Source of the DNA: Bacilli bacterium
GTDB taxonomy: Bacteria; Bacillota_I; Bacilli_A; RFN20; CAG-288
DNA: 22,261 bases
Reading direction: 5' to 3'
Assembly: GCA_900763245.1 (NCBI GenBank)
Contig: CAAFJQ010000074.1
Coordinates: 1 to 22,261 of the forward strand
Shown here in pieces: positions 1 through 6,925 of the stretch; the stretch's first letter is position 1; the number at the start of each line of letters is the position of its first letter. A program made the position numbers and the translations under genes. A model generated the notes under the pieces. It saw only the letters and a list, made by a program, of their open reading frames with translations, searched no databases and was not told the DNA's origin.

Positions 1-11
1 CCTTGCAAAAA

Positions 12-52
12 TTGTCTATCTTTTTAGCGTATTTTTAGCTATAATAACTTCA
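12..52 (+). promoter_or_regulatory. possible promoter near the left edge
   Basis: A perfect TATAAT lies at 40-45, in a context (AGCTATAATAA) nearly the same as the nifJ -10 region at 385-395. No good -35 box sits 17 bases upstream; TTGTCT at 12-17 is too far away (22 bases). Transcription would start near 52 and run into the hairpin-rich stretch ending at the terminator at 209-235. The call rests on the -10 box alone. Confidence 0.35.
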
Positions 53-235
53 TTCGTGGACACATCGTTAGAATTGTCTGCGAGTGACAGAGTAAAAGAG
101 TTCTATTGTTGGAACTTTTTTCTAGCATACTCGCTAGATAAAAGGCAAATAGAAGAGCTATTTTATTTATAGGAACACGAAATCTCTAAGAAACATCAGA
201 AGTTAGGTGACACCTCTTTGGGTGTCCTTTTTCTT
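52..235 (+). other. non-coding stretch with hairpins; possible small RNA
   Basis: No convincing coding frame exists here. Visible structures: AAAAGAGTTC at 94-103 pairs with GAACTTTTTT at 112-121, a terminator-like A/T-flanked stem; TCTAGC at 121-126 pairs with GCTAGA at 133-138; TTCGTG at 53-58 can pair with CACGAA at 176-181; GGACAC at 58-63 can pair with GTGTCC at 222-227, which is also the 3' arm of the terminator. With a -10 box just upstream and a terminator at the end, a small RNA of about 185 nt is possible. I could not match it to 6S RNA, SRP RNA, tmRNA, RNase P RNA, a T-box or a riboswitch class I know. It could equally be the tail of an upstream transcript. Confidence 0.25.
209..235 (+). 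terminator. rho-independent terminator upstream of nifJ
   Basis: GACACC at 209-214 pairs with GGTGTC at 221-226 across a six-base loop and is followed by CTTTTTCTTC. It ends whatever transcript enters from the left. The nifJ promoter lies 130 bases further on. Confidence 0.6.
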
Positions 236-297
236 CTATTGTAATAAAATGGTTCTTCTTCGATACTTATGAAGGTTGTATTTGCAATTGTGTCGAT

Positions 298-325
298 TCG
301 GTCTTTGACCGACAAATAATTCGGT
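298..325. promoter_or_regulatory. inverted repeat upstream of nifJ, possible operator
   Basis: TCGGTC (298-303) and GACCGA (307-312) form a perfect inverted repeat around TTT. A further direct copy, TTCGGT, lies at 320-325, 23 bases after the TTCGGT at 297-302. The cluster sits 40-70 bases upstream of the nifJ -35 region. No T-run follows, so it is not a terminator. It does not match the TTGTGA/TTAACA-type Rex half-sites that often control fermentation genes. A regulator site is an inference. Confidence 0.3.
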
Positions 326-364
326 AAATATAGATGTAATTAATCTTTTATTGTGCAAAAAACA

Positions 365-393
365 TTTCAATGTAAGCGTTTTGTAGCTATAAT
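365..393 (+). promoter_or_regulatory. nifJ promoter
   Basis: A perfect TATAAT at 388-393 lies 17 bases after TTTCAA (365-370), a weak -35. The predicted start near 400 gives a leader of about 27 nt that carries the TTGGAGG ribosome binding site at 414-420. Confidence 0.6.
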
Positions 394-426
394 AAATCTT
401 GGAGAATCTAACATTGGAGGATGTTT

Positions 427-3400
427 ATGGAAAAAGAAAAATTCTCATTCAAATCTGTCGATGGTAACACTGCGGCTGCTTTAGGTTCTTACAAGTTTAC
501 CGAAGTTGCTGCTATCTATCCTATCACCCCTTCTTCACCTATGGCTGAAAATGTCGATGTCTATGCTTCCCAGGGAATGAAAAACCTCTTTGGCGATACT
601 GTCAAAGTTATGGAAATGCAGTCCGAAGCCGGTGCTTCCGGTGCTGTTCATGGCGCTGCTCAGGGCGGTGCTTTGGCAACTACCTATACCGCCAGCCAAG
701 GTCTCTTGCTCATGATTCCGAACATTTACAAATGGGTCGGTGAAGAGCTTCCTATCGTCTTACACTGCGCTGCCAGATCTTTGGCAAGCCGCTCCCTTTC
801 CATTTTCGGTGATCACGGAGATGTCTATGCAGTAAGACAGACAGGCGCTGCCATGATCTGCTCTCAGTCCGTTCAGGACGTTGCAGATCTCGCTCCGCTT
901 TCTCATCTTGTCGCTATCAAGGGATCCACTCCTGTCGTTCATTTCTTTGATGGCTTCAGAACCTCTCACGAAATTCAGAACGTTGAATTCGTCAACGATG
1001 AATTCTGGAAGTCCATTCTTGATATGGATGCTGTCGAGAACTTCAAGAAGAGAGCTCTCAATCCTCATGGACACGCTGTCACAAGAGGTGGTGCTGAAAA
1101 TGATGATATCACCTTCCAGGGCAGAGAAGCCCAGAACATCCACGAAGACAAGATCGTCGATGTTGCCTGTGAATATTTCGATAAGGTCAGCCAGGCCACT
1201 GGAAGATCTTATGCTCCGTTTGTCTATTATGGCGATCCGGAAGCCACCAAAGTCATCATCGCTATGGGTTCTGTCACTGAGACAGCAACCGAAGTCGTCG
1301 ATGACCTTCTCAAGAAAGGTGAAAAGGTCGGTCTTATCAAGGTCTATCTCTATCGTCCGTTCTCCGTCAAGCATTTACTGAGCGCAATCCCTGCCTCTGT
1401 CAAGAAGATTGCTGTCTTAGACAGAACCAAGGAACCTGGCTCTGACGGCGAGCCTTTATACCTCGATGTTGTCGCTGCCTTAAAGCAGGGCGGAAGAAAC
1501 GACATCATGGTCTTAGGCGGCAGATATGGTGTCTCCAGCAAGGATACAGCTCCGAAGCACATCAAGGGTGTCTTTGATTTCCTCGATGCTGAAAAGACCT
1601 GGACTGGTTTCACAGTCGGTATCGAAGATGATGTCACGCATCTTTCCATCCCTGCTGATGAAAACTACATCATCCCGCATGATTACACTTCCTGTCTGTT
1701 CTATGGCTTAGGCTCTGATGGTACTGTCGGTGCCAACAAGTCTTCCATCAAGATTATCGGTGATGAAACACATCAGTATGCTCAGGCTTACTTTGCCTAT
1801 GACTCCAGAAAATCCGGCGGTGTCACAAGATCCCACCTCAGATTCGGTCATACTCCGATCCACTCCACATACTATGTTGAGAACGCTGACTTCGTCTCCT
1901 GCTCTTTGGATTCCTATATCTTCAAGTATGATATGCTTTCCAATCTTAAGGAAGGCGGAACCTTCTTGCTCAACACCAATATGAGTGATGAGCAGCTTGC
2001 CGCTTCCATGCCTACCCGCATGAAGAAGGCTATGGCTCTTAAGAAAATCAAGTTCTTCGTTATCGACGCCAACAAGATTGCTTTGGCAATCGGTATGGGC
2101 CGTCACACCAACACCATCCTTCAGTCTGCATTCTTCTATCTCAATCCGCAGATTATGCCTTATGAAGAGGCCAACAGCTGGATGAAGAAGTTCGCAGCCA
2201 AGACCTATGCAAAGAAGGGCCAGGATGTTGTCGAAATGAACTACAAGGCCATCGACTCCGGTACTGATGGACTTCGTGAAGTCAAGGTCGATCCTGCATG
2301 GGCCGATCTTACTGTCAATGCCAACGTCAAGATGGCTGGCGAAGAACAGTGGGATTATTGGGATAACTATGTTGCCGTCATCGGTAACTTGGATGGTTAT
2401 TCTCTCCCTGTCTCTGCTTTCAGACATGGTGAACTCGAAGATGGCACCATGGAACCGAACATCACCTTCCGTGAAAAGAGAGCTATCGCTGACCGTGTCC
2501 CTGTCTGGGATAAGGAAAACTGCATTCAGTGCAATCAGTGCGCCTTTGTCTGCCCTCATGCTACAATCCGCGCCTTCTTGCTTGATGATGCCGATATCGA
2601 AAAACTTCCTGAAAATGAAAGAGGAGATGTCTTACCCGCTTTAGGCGGACCTAACGTCAAGGGACTCAAGTTCCGCATTCAGGTCTCCCCGATGAACTGC
2701 GTCGGCTGCTCCTTATGCGTCAATCAGTGCCCTGGCAAGATGACTCCGAAGAAAGATGAAAACGGAAATCTTGTCAAAGACGAAAACGGCAAGACTGTCA
2801 TGGAAGCCCATAAGGCTTTGAGAATGGTCGATGCCAAGACTCAGACTGAACATGAAGCAGCTGCCGAAATCCTTTATAAGGAAATTGAGCCTAAGACTGG
2901 TTTCTATCCTGCCGGCACATTGAAGGAAGTCGCCTTCTATAAGCCTTATCAGGAAGTCTCCGGCGCTTGCGCAGGCTGCGGCGAAACTCCGTATTATCGT
3001 TTGGCTTCTCAGCTCTTCGGACCTGATATGCTCATCGCCAATGCTACTGGCTGCTCTTCCATTTACAACGGTTCCACTCCGCTTACTCCTTTCATCACCA
3101 ACAAGAACAACGAAGGTATCGCTTGGGCCAACTCCTTGTTCGAAGATAATGCCGAATATGGCTATGGTATGAGACTCGCCACAGACTTCAAGCTCCAGAG
3201 AATCTGCACAATCATCCTTGATAATGCTGATAAAGTCGAACCTGAACTCAAGGCAGTCCTCGATGACTATGTTGCCAACATCAAGAACAAGAAGCATGTC
3301 CGCGAAATCCTTCCTAAGATGCTCTATCTCATCAAGGAATCCTCTTGCGAAGGCATCAAGGCTCTCCTTGAAATGAAGAACGACTTACTCGATAAGTCTG

Positions 3401-4050
3401 TCTGGATCGTCGGCGGTGACGGCTGGGCATACGATATTGGTTACGGCGGATTGGATCATGTCATTGCTTCTGAAGATGATGTCAATATCCTTGTCCTCGA
3501 TACCGAAGTCTATTCCAACACTGGTGGTCAGGCCAGCAAGTCTTCACAGACTGGTCAGATTGCTAAGTTCGCTGCTTCCGGTAAGAAGACTGCAAAGAAG
3601 AATCTTGGCCTTATCGCTATGGCATATGACCATGTCTATGTTGCTTCTATTGCCATCGGTGCTAACCCGTCTCAGGCCATCAAGGCTATGCAGGAAGCTG
3701 AATCCTACAATGGTCCTTCACTCATCATGTGCTATGCTCCTTGCCAGGAACAGGGTATCAGAGGCGGCCTTGCCAACTCCATGATGCAGGAAAAGTTAGC
3801 TGTCGAGTGCGGTTACTTCTTAACCTACACATTCGATCCTCGTCTTGCCGAGAAGGGTGAATCCCCTCTCAAGATGTATGGTAAGACTCCTGACTTCTCC
3901 AAGATCAAGGACTTCTTGCTCACTTCTACTCGTTATTCTCAGCTCCCCAGAGTTAATCCTGAACATGCTGAAGAACTCTTCGAGAAGAACAGAAAGTACG
4001 CTGAAAGAAGATATCACGATATCCTCCGTTACGGCGGACTTGAGAAGTAA
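427..4050 (+). CDS. nifJ: pyruvate:ferredoxin (flavodoxin) oxidoreductase
   Basis: This cytosolic enzyme oxidises pyruvate with CoA to acetyl-CoA and CO2 and passes electrons to ferredoxin or flavodoxin, the central step of anaerobic pyruvate use. The 1207-aa protein has the full single-chain length and domain order. It begins with the pyruvate-binding YPITPSSPMAE motif near residue 32. A bacterial-type two-cluster ferredoxin domain follows (C699, C702, C705, C709 and C758, C761, C764, C768). The C-terminal TPP domain has the GDGW motif (D998). The proximal 4Fe-4S cluster ligands are C848, C851, C876 and C1106. I place the start at the second ATG (427): GGAGG at 416-420 touches the first ATG at 421 but is six bases from the second. 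The gene is monocistronic, with its own promoter and terminator. Every key residue is present. Confidence 0.97.
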   Translation: MEKEKFSFKSVDGNTAAALGSYKFTEVAAIYPITPSSPMAENVDVYASQGMKNLFGDTVKVMEMQSEAGASGAVHGAAQGGALATTYTASQGLLLMIPNIYKWVGEELPIVLHCAARSLASRSLSIFGDHGDVYAVRQTGAAMICSQSVQDVADLAPLSHLVAIKGSTPVVHFFDGFRTSHEIQNVEFVNDEFWKSILDMDAVENFKKRALNPHGHAVTRGGAENDDITFQGREAQNIHEDKIVDVACEYFDKVSQATGRSYAPFVYYGDPEATKVIIAMGSVTETATEVVDDLLKKGEKVGLIKVYLYRPFSVKHLLSAIPASVKKIAVLDRTKEPGSDGEPLYLDVVAALKQGGRNDIMVLGGRYGVSSKDTAPKHIKGVFDFLDAEKTWTGFTVGIEDDVTHLSIPADENYIIPHDYTSCLFYGLGSDGTVGANKSSIKIIGDETHQYAQAYFAYDSRKSGGVTRSHLRFGHTPIHSTYYVENADFVSCSLDSYIFKYDMLSNLKEGGTFLLNTNMSDEQLAASMPTRMKKAMALKKIKFFVIDANKIALAIGMGRHTNTILQSAFFYLNPQIMPYEEANSWMKKFAAKTYAKKGQDVVEMNYKAIDSGTDGLREVKVDPAWADLTVNANVKMAGEEQWDYWDNYVAVIGNLDGYSLPVSAFRHGELEDGTMEPNITFREKRAIADRVPVWDKENCIQCNQCAFVCPHATIRAFLLDDADIEKLPENERGDVLPALGGPNVKGLKFRIQVSPMNCVGCSLCVNQCPGKMTPKKDENGNLVKDENGKTVMEAHKALRMVDAKTQTEHEAAAEILYKEIEPKTGFYPAGTLKEVAFYKPYQEVSGACAGCGETPYYRLASQLFGPDMLIANATGCSSIYNGSTPLTPFITNKNNEGIAWANSLFEDNAEYGYGMRLATDFKLQRICTIILDNADKVEPELKAVLDDYVANIKNKKHVREILPKMLYLIKESSCEGIKALLEMKNDLLDKSVWIVGGDGWAYDIGYGGLDHVIASEDDVNILVLDTEVYSNTGGQASKSSQTGQIAKFAASGKKTAKKNLGLIAMAYDHVYVASIAIGANPSQAIKAMQEAESYNGPSLIMCYAPCQEQGIRGGLANSMMQEKLAVECGYFLTYTFDPRLAEKGESPLKMYGKTPDFSKIKDFLLTSTRYSQLPRVNPEHAEELFEKNRKYAERRYHDILRYGGLEK

Positions 4051-4063
4051 AAATTTACTTTCC

Positions 4064-4093
4064 AAGAGAGACCTGCAGCGCAGGTCTCTTTTT
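4064..4093 (+). terminator. nifJ terminator
   Basis: AGAGACCTGC (4067-4076) and GCAGGTCTCT (4080-4089) form a perfect 10-bp stem with a three-base loop, followed by a T-run. It lies 13 bases after the nifJ stop. Confidence 0.93.
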
Positions 4094-4105
4094 ATGAAAC
4101 TTTTT

Positions 4106-4135
4106 TTGTCTCTTTTCCACGATTTAGTGTATTAT
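4106..4135 (+). promoter_or_regulatory. promoter of the zinc-ribbon gene pair
   Basis: TTGTCT (4106-4111) and TATTAT (4130-4135) are 18 bases apart, directly after the nifJ terminator and 25 bases before the next start codon. Both boxes are imperfect but well spaced. Confidence 0.5.
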
Positions 4136-4160
4136 TATGTAGTCGTTGGAGGTAACTGTT

Positions 4161-4535
4161 ATGTTTTGTCCTAATTGCGGTCATGAAATTAAAATCAATG
4201 AGACGTTTTGCTCTAACTGCGGAGCAAAAATAGTTAACGGAAAAGCGGTCTTCGACAAACCGAAGCCGGCAACTGTTGTTCATGCAGAACAGGATAAGGA
4301 AAATGCAATCGTTTCCTTAGTCTGCGGCATCGCTTCTTTGATTATTCCTTATCTGAATATTATTTTAGGAATCGTTGCGATTGTCTTTGCTAAGAAGGTT
4401 GAAGTGAACACAAACTTCTCAAAGGCTGGAAGAACGACAGGTATCTGCGGCATTGTCTTAGGATCTCTGTATATCATTATTTCCATCGTGTTGATTGTTT
4501 TTATTGTTTTGAGTTCAGGTTCTGTTACTTATTGA
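4161..4535 (+). CDS. zinc-ribbon membrane protein, DUF4190-like
   Basis: The 124-aa protein opens with a zinc ribbon (C3, C6, C17, C20; CPNC and CSNC) and a short hydrophilic linker. Hydrophobic segments follow at about residues 47-80, dense enough for two passes split near a PYLN turn, and at about 94-118. The arrangement of a ribbon joined to a small membrane domain with G-I-x-x-L-I patterns is typical of DUF4190-like proteins in Bacillota. Their molecular role is not known. The start is ATG 4161, with GGAGG at 4148-4152 eight bases upstream; a TTG further 5' would put the RBS inside the coding region. It is followed 21 bases later by another ribbon-membrane gene, so the two are probably co-transcribed. 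Confidence 0.85.
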   Translation: MFCPNCGHEIKINETFCSNCGAKIVNGKAVFDKPKPATVVHAEQDKENAIVSLVCGIASLIIPYLNIILGIVAIVFAKKVEVNTNFSKAGRTTGICGIVLGSLYIIISIVLIVFIVLSSGSVTY

Positions 4536-4556
4536 TAGAAAGGTCAGGTAATAACT

Positions 4557-4901
4557 ATGTTTTGTAAAAAATGTGGAAGAGAAGTAGAAGACGACGCTAA
4601 ATTCTGTCCGTTCTGCGGAGAGAATTTACAAGAGAATACTGTGACATATACAGCAGCCAGTTCTTATGATGGAAACAGCTCTGACAAGTCCAGAGGACTT
4701 GCCATGATTTTGGCCTGTATCGGATTTGTTTTCGTTGCCGGCATCCATCGTTTCTATGTCGGTAAGATCGGCACAGGTATCCTTTGGCTTCTCACCGGCG
4801 GTGTCTTTGGTATTGGAACAATCATCGATGTCATTATGCTTGCAACCGGTTCTTTCACCGATATCGATGGTAAGCCGCTTACGAAATGGGATCTTGATTA
4901 G
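4557..4901 (+). CDS. zinc-ribbon TM2 domain protein
   Basis: This 114-aa protein has the same N-terminal zinc ribbon spacing as its neighbour (C3, C6, C17, C20). It then carries a TM2 domain: a first membrane helix at about residues 47-62, the family's G-x-H-RFYxGK turn (GIHRFYVGK), and a second helix at about 73-97, ending with a polar DIDGKPL tail. TM2 proteins are small membrane proteins of uncertain function. The shared ribbon suggests both genes of this pair answer to the same partner or arose by ribbon shuffling, which is an inference. GAAAGG at 4537-4542 and AGG at 4545-4547 precede the ATG. A strong terminator follows. Confidence 0.9.
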   Translation: MFCKKCGREVEDDAKFCPFCGENLQENTVTYTAASSYDGNSSDKSRGLAMILACIGFVFVAGIHRFYVGKIGTGILWLLTGGVFGIGTIIDVIMLATGSFTDIDGKPLTKWDLD

Positions 4902-4931
4902 TTCCTTTCTGTAATATCTTTTGTTTGATTG

Positions 4932-4968
4932 CTATCTCTTTTTCAAAGGAAGAAGAGGTAGTTTTTTT
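4932..4968 (+). terminator. terminator of the zinc-ribbon pair
   Basis: Bases 4932-4944 pair with 4949-4961 in a 13-bp stem with two G-U pairs and an AAAG loop, followed by TTTTTTT. It ends the two-gene unit 31 bases after the TM2 gene. Confidence 0.88.
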
Positions 4969-5082
4969 GTTTTGAATGTCTGTCTACTGTTTTAGATAGT
5001 CTCGTTGCTCAAAACAACAATAATTTCCTTTCGTTCTTCTTTTTTTCATGTGTTAGTATATATATATTTACTGGAGGACTTT

Positions 5083-5820
5083 ATGGCTACCATCAACGAA
5101 GACAGAGAAGAACTGCAGAATCTGATCAATCATAGTCGCCATATTGTGTTTTTCGGTGGAGCCGGTGTCTCTACTGAAAGCGGAATACCGGATTTCAGAA
5201 GCAGAGATGGTTTATATAACCAGAAATACAAATATCCGCCTGAAATTATTCTTTCTCATTCGTTTTTTATGACTGAAACAGAGACGTTTTATCGCTTCTA
5301 TCGCGAGAAAATGCTCCTATTGGATAAGAAACCAAATCCTGCCCATTATTACCTGGCTGAGCTGGAGAGGACAGGAAGGCTCAGTTATGTCATCACACAG
5401 AATATCGATGGTCTTCATACGATTGCAGGAAGCAAGAAAGTGATCGAGCTTCATGGCTCTATTCATAGAAATTACTGCATGGACTGCGGAGAGGAATATT
5501 CTGCTTCTTTTGTAAAAGACAGCGAAACGATTGTTCCGCATTGTCCATTATGCGGTGGCATCATCAAACCGGATGTTGTACTTTATGAAGAACCGTTGAA
5601 TGAGATGGATATTCAGAAAGCAATCATTGAGATTGAGAATTCCGATCTTCTCATTGTTGCCGGTACTTCATTGGTCGTCTATCCTTCCTGTACCTTCTTG
5701 GATTACTATAGAGGCCATAATCTGGTTCTGATCAATAAGGATGAGAGTGCAAATGATGAAAGAGCGGACTTAGTCATTCATCAGAAGGTGGGAGAATTGT
5801 TTAAGGAGTTGAAAGCATGA
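5083..5820 (+). CDS. NAD-dependent protein deacylase, Sir2 family
   Basis: This sirtuin uses NAD+ to remove acetyl or other acyl groups from lysines, giving nicotinamide and O-acyl-ADP-ribose. The 245-aa length is that of a single-domain bacterial enzyme (CobB/SrtN type). Visible motifs are the NAD-binding GAGVSTESGIPDFRS (residues 26-40), TQNIDGLH (105-112), the catalytic H124 in HGS, a structural zinc site at C132, C135, C154 and C157, and GTSL in the second Rossmann half. All catalytic residues are present. The start is ATG 5083, with GGAGG at 5073-5077 five bases upstream; an in-frame upstream ATG at 5005 has no RBS and would add a non-conserved tail. TGTTAGTAT at 5051-5059 is a possible extended -10. 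Its last codon overlaps the next start (ATGA), so this gene probably begins the long run to 15311. Confidence 0.95.
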   Translation: MATINEDREELQNLINHSRHIVFFGGAGVSTESGIPDFRSRDGLYNQKYKYPPEIILSHSFFMTETETFYRFYREKMLLLDKKPNPAHYYLAELERTGRLSYVITQNIDGLHTIAGSKKVIELHGSIHRNYCMDCGEEYSASFVKDSETIVPHCPLCGGIIKPDVVLYEEPLNEMDIQKAIIEIENSDLLIVAGTSLVVYPSCTFLDYYRGHNLVLINKDESANDERADLVIHQKVGELFKELKA

Positions 5821-6539
5821 GATACAACGAATTGATCGCACAGTTGAATGATGATAGATCCAGCGCTTTTTTAGGGAGCGCAATTGCTTTATCATGCTAT
5901 TCTCTTTTTATGACATTCGATGAGGAAAAGGCAAATGATTTTCTTCTTTTGTCCGATGCGGATTCTCTGCTCTACAAAGAACAGGTCTCTTTGGATGATA
6001 TTTATCCAGAAGGAGAAATCAAAAATGCACTGTCCATTTATGATGATTGTCTTTTTGATCTTTCTTTTGCTTTGTTATTGAATGGTGATCAGTCTTATAG
6101 AAAAATCGTCTCATTTGATTATGAGATGTTTGAAGATCTATATAAACTTTCTTATCAGATCATCAGTGAGAAACGAAACATCACTTTCAATAGAAAGAAA
6201 GTAGAACCGCTTCAGAATAAGATGAGATATGTCATCAATCTCAATGACAAAAATATGGTCGATGTCATATTGCCTCTTCTTATTGTTTTCCGTAAGTTGG
6301 TGAAAAGAAAACATAACGGAAAGAAGCCTTTCTCGTTCAATGAGGAAGTGAATGAAATCTTATCTTTTTTGGATGATATGATTCAGAACAGGACAGCCGA
6401 TAAAGAAAAAATCATGACTTTGTCTTCTTTTGCAAAGAAATGCACAGAAGAAATTAAGACAGAATCATTGCGAAATGACTATTTTTTCTTATCTGATATG
6501 TTCTTTTTGATGGCTTCCTATTTCAATTCGGGAAAGTGA
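5817..6539 (+). CDS. unknown 240-aa protein coupled to the sirtuin
   Basis: I do not recognise this protein. It is 240 aa, predicted soluble and probably mostly helical, rich in Asp, Glu, Phe and Leu. There is no signal peptide, membrane helix, Cys pair or nucleotide-binding motif. A Lys/Arg-rich patch lies in the middle (LVKRKHNGKK, about residues 161-170). The ATG shares bases with the sirtuin stop (ATGA at 5817-5820), with AAGGAG at 5803-5808 inside the sirtuin. Translation is therefore coupled and the two products are made together. It might be a partner or substrate of the deacylase, but only the arrangement supports that. Confidence 0.85.
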   Translation: MRYNELIAQLNDDRSSAFLGSAIALSCYSLFMTFDEEKANDFLLLSDADSLLYKEQVSLDDIYPEGEIKNALSIYDDCLFDLSFALLLNGDQSYRKIVSFDYEMFEDLYKLSYQIISEKRNITFNRKKVEPLQNKMRYVINLNDKNMVDVILPLLIVFRKLVKRKHNGKKPFSFNEEVNEILSFLDDMIQNRTADKEKIMTLSSFAKKCTEEIKTESLRNDYFFLSDMFFLMASYFNSGK

Positions 6540-6549
6540 TCGTTTTAGA

Positions 6550-6558
6550 TGGTATAAT
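6550..6558 (+). promoter_or_regulatory. extended -10 promoter inside the gene run
   Basis: TGGTATAAT at 6550-6558 is a perfect extended -10, 11 bases after the stop of the 240-aa gene. No -35 is evident. Transcription would begin near 6565, only about 15 bases before the next start codon, so the message would have a very short leader. It could drive the 114-aa gene, the metalloprotease and the two giant genes independently of the sirtuin. Confidence 0.5.
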
Positions 6559-6579
6559 AGTCTTGCGAGGATGAATAAT

Positions 6580-6924
6580 ATGGCAACAAAATATACTGAA
6601 TGGGAAGATAGACAGATGCTGATCGATTTACGCAATCGTTTTGCGACCTGCTATAGAAACTCCGATGGTTCTATCTTTTACATTGAACCTCAATTCTATA
6701 CCTATCTGCAGGGATATCGCATGCAGAGACCGGAACACTATCAGGATTTATTGAATAAAATGGATGAAATTGTTCATAAGAACAAGAAAGTTGTTTTTGT
6801 CGGACAAGAAGATAATCCGCTCGTCGAATGTGAAGGAGCTATTTATCTGACAGCGATGGATGTTGCTGATCAGGCTCAGGTTCTCATTCAGCCGGAATCA
6901 CGCGGTTCCGATTACGGAGACTGA
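6580..6924 (+). CDS. unknown 114-aa protein
   Basis: This is a 114-aa soluble protein with no signal peptide, membrane helix or Cys pair; I do not recognise the family. It begins with a charged helix (KYTEWEDRQMLIDLRNRF), has an aromatic middle (FYIEPQFYTYLQGYRM), and ends with alternating hydrophobic stretches that look like beta strands (KKVVFVG, AIYLTAM, AQVLIQP). I prefer ATG 6580 because GAGG at 6567-6570 abuts the upstream ATG at 6571 but is nine bases from this one. The metalloprotease begins one base after its stop, so the two are co-transcribed. Confidence 0.8.
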   Translation: MATKYTEWEDRQMLIDLRNRFATCYRNSDGSIFYIEPQFYTYLQGYRMQRPEHYQDLLNKMDEIVHKNKKVVFVGQEDNPLVECEGAIYLTAMDVADQAQVLIQPESRGSDYGD

Positions 6925-6925
6925 T

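Noticed and set aside
94..240. T-box or metabolite riboswitch upstream of nifJ
   Set aside because: There is no T-box sequence (GGNACCGCG type) and none of the conserved cores of the common riboswitch classes; the nifJ promoter lies downstream of the terminator, so the structure cannot control that transcript directly.
421..426. Earlier nifJ start codon (ATG 421)
   Set aside because: GGAGG at 416-420 directly abuts it, leaving no spacer; ATG 427 is properly spaced.
1708..2559. Open 283-codon minus-strand frame inside nifJ
   Set aside because: It is an antisense shadow of a strongly codon-biased gene, with no ribosome binding site or recognisable domain.
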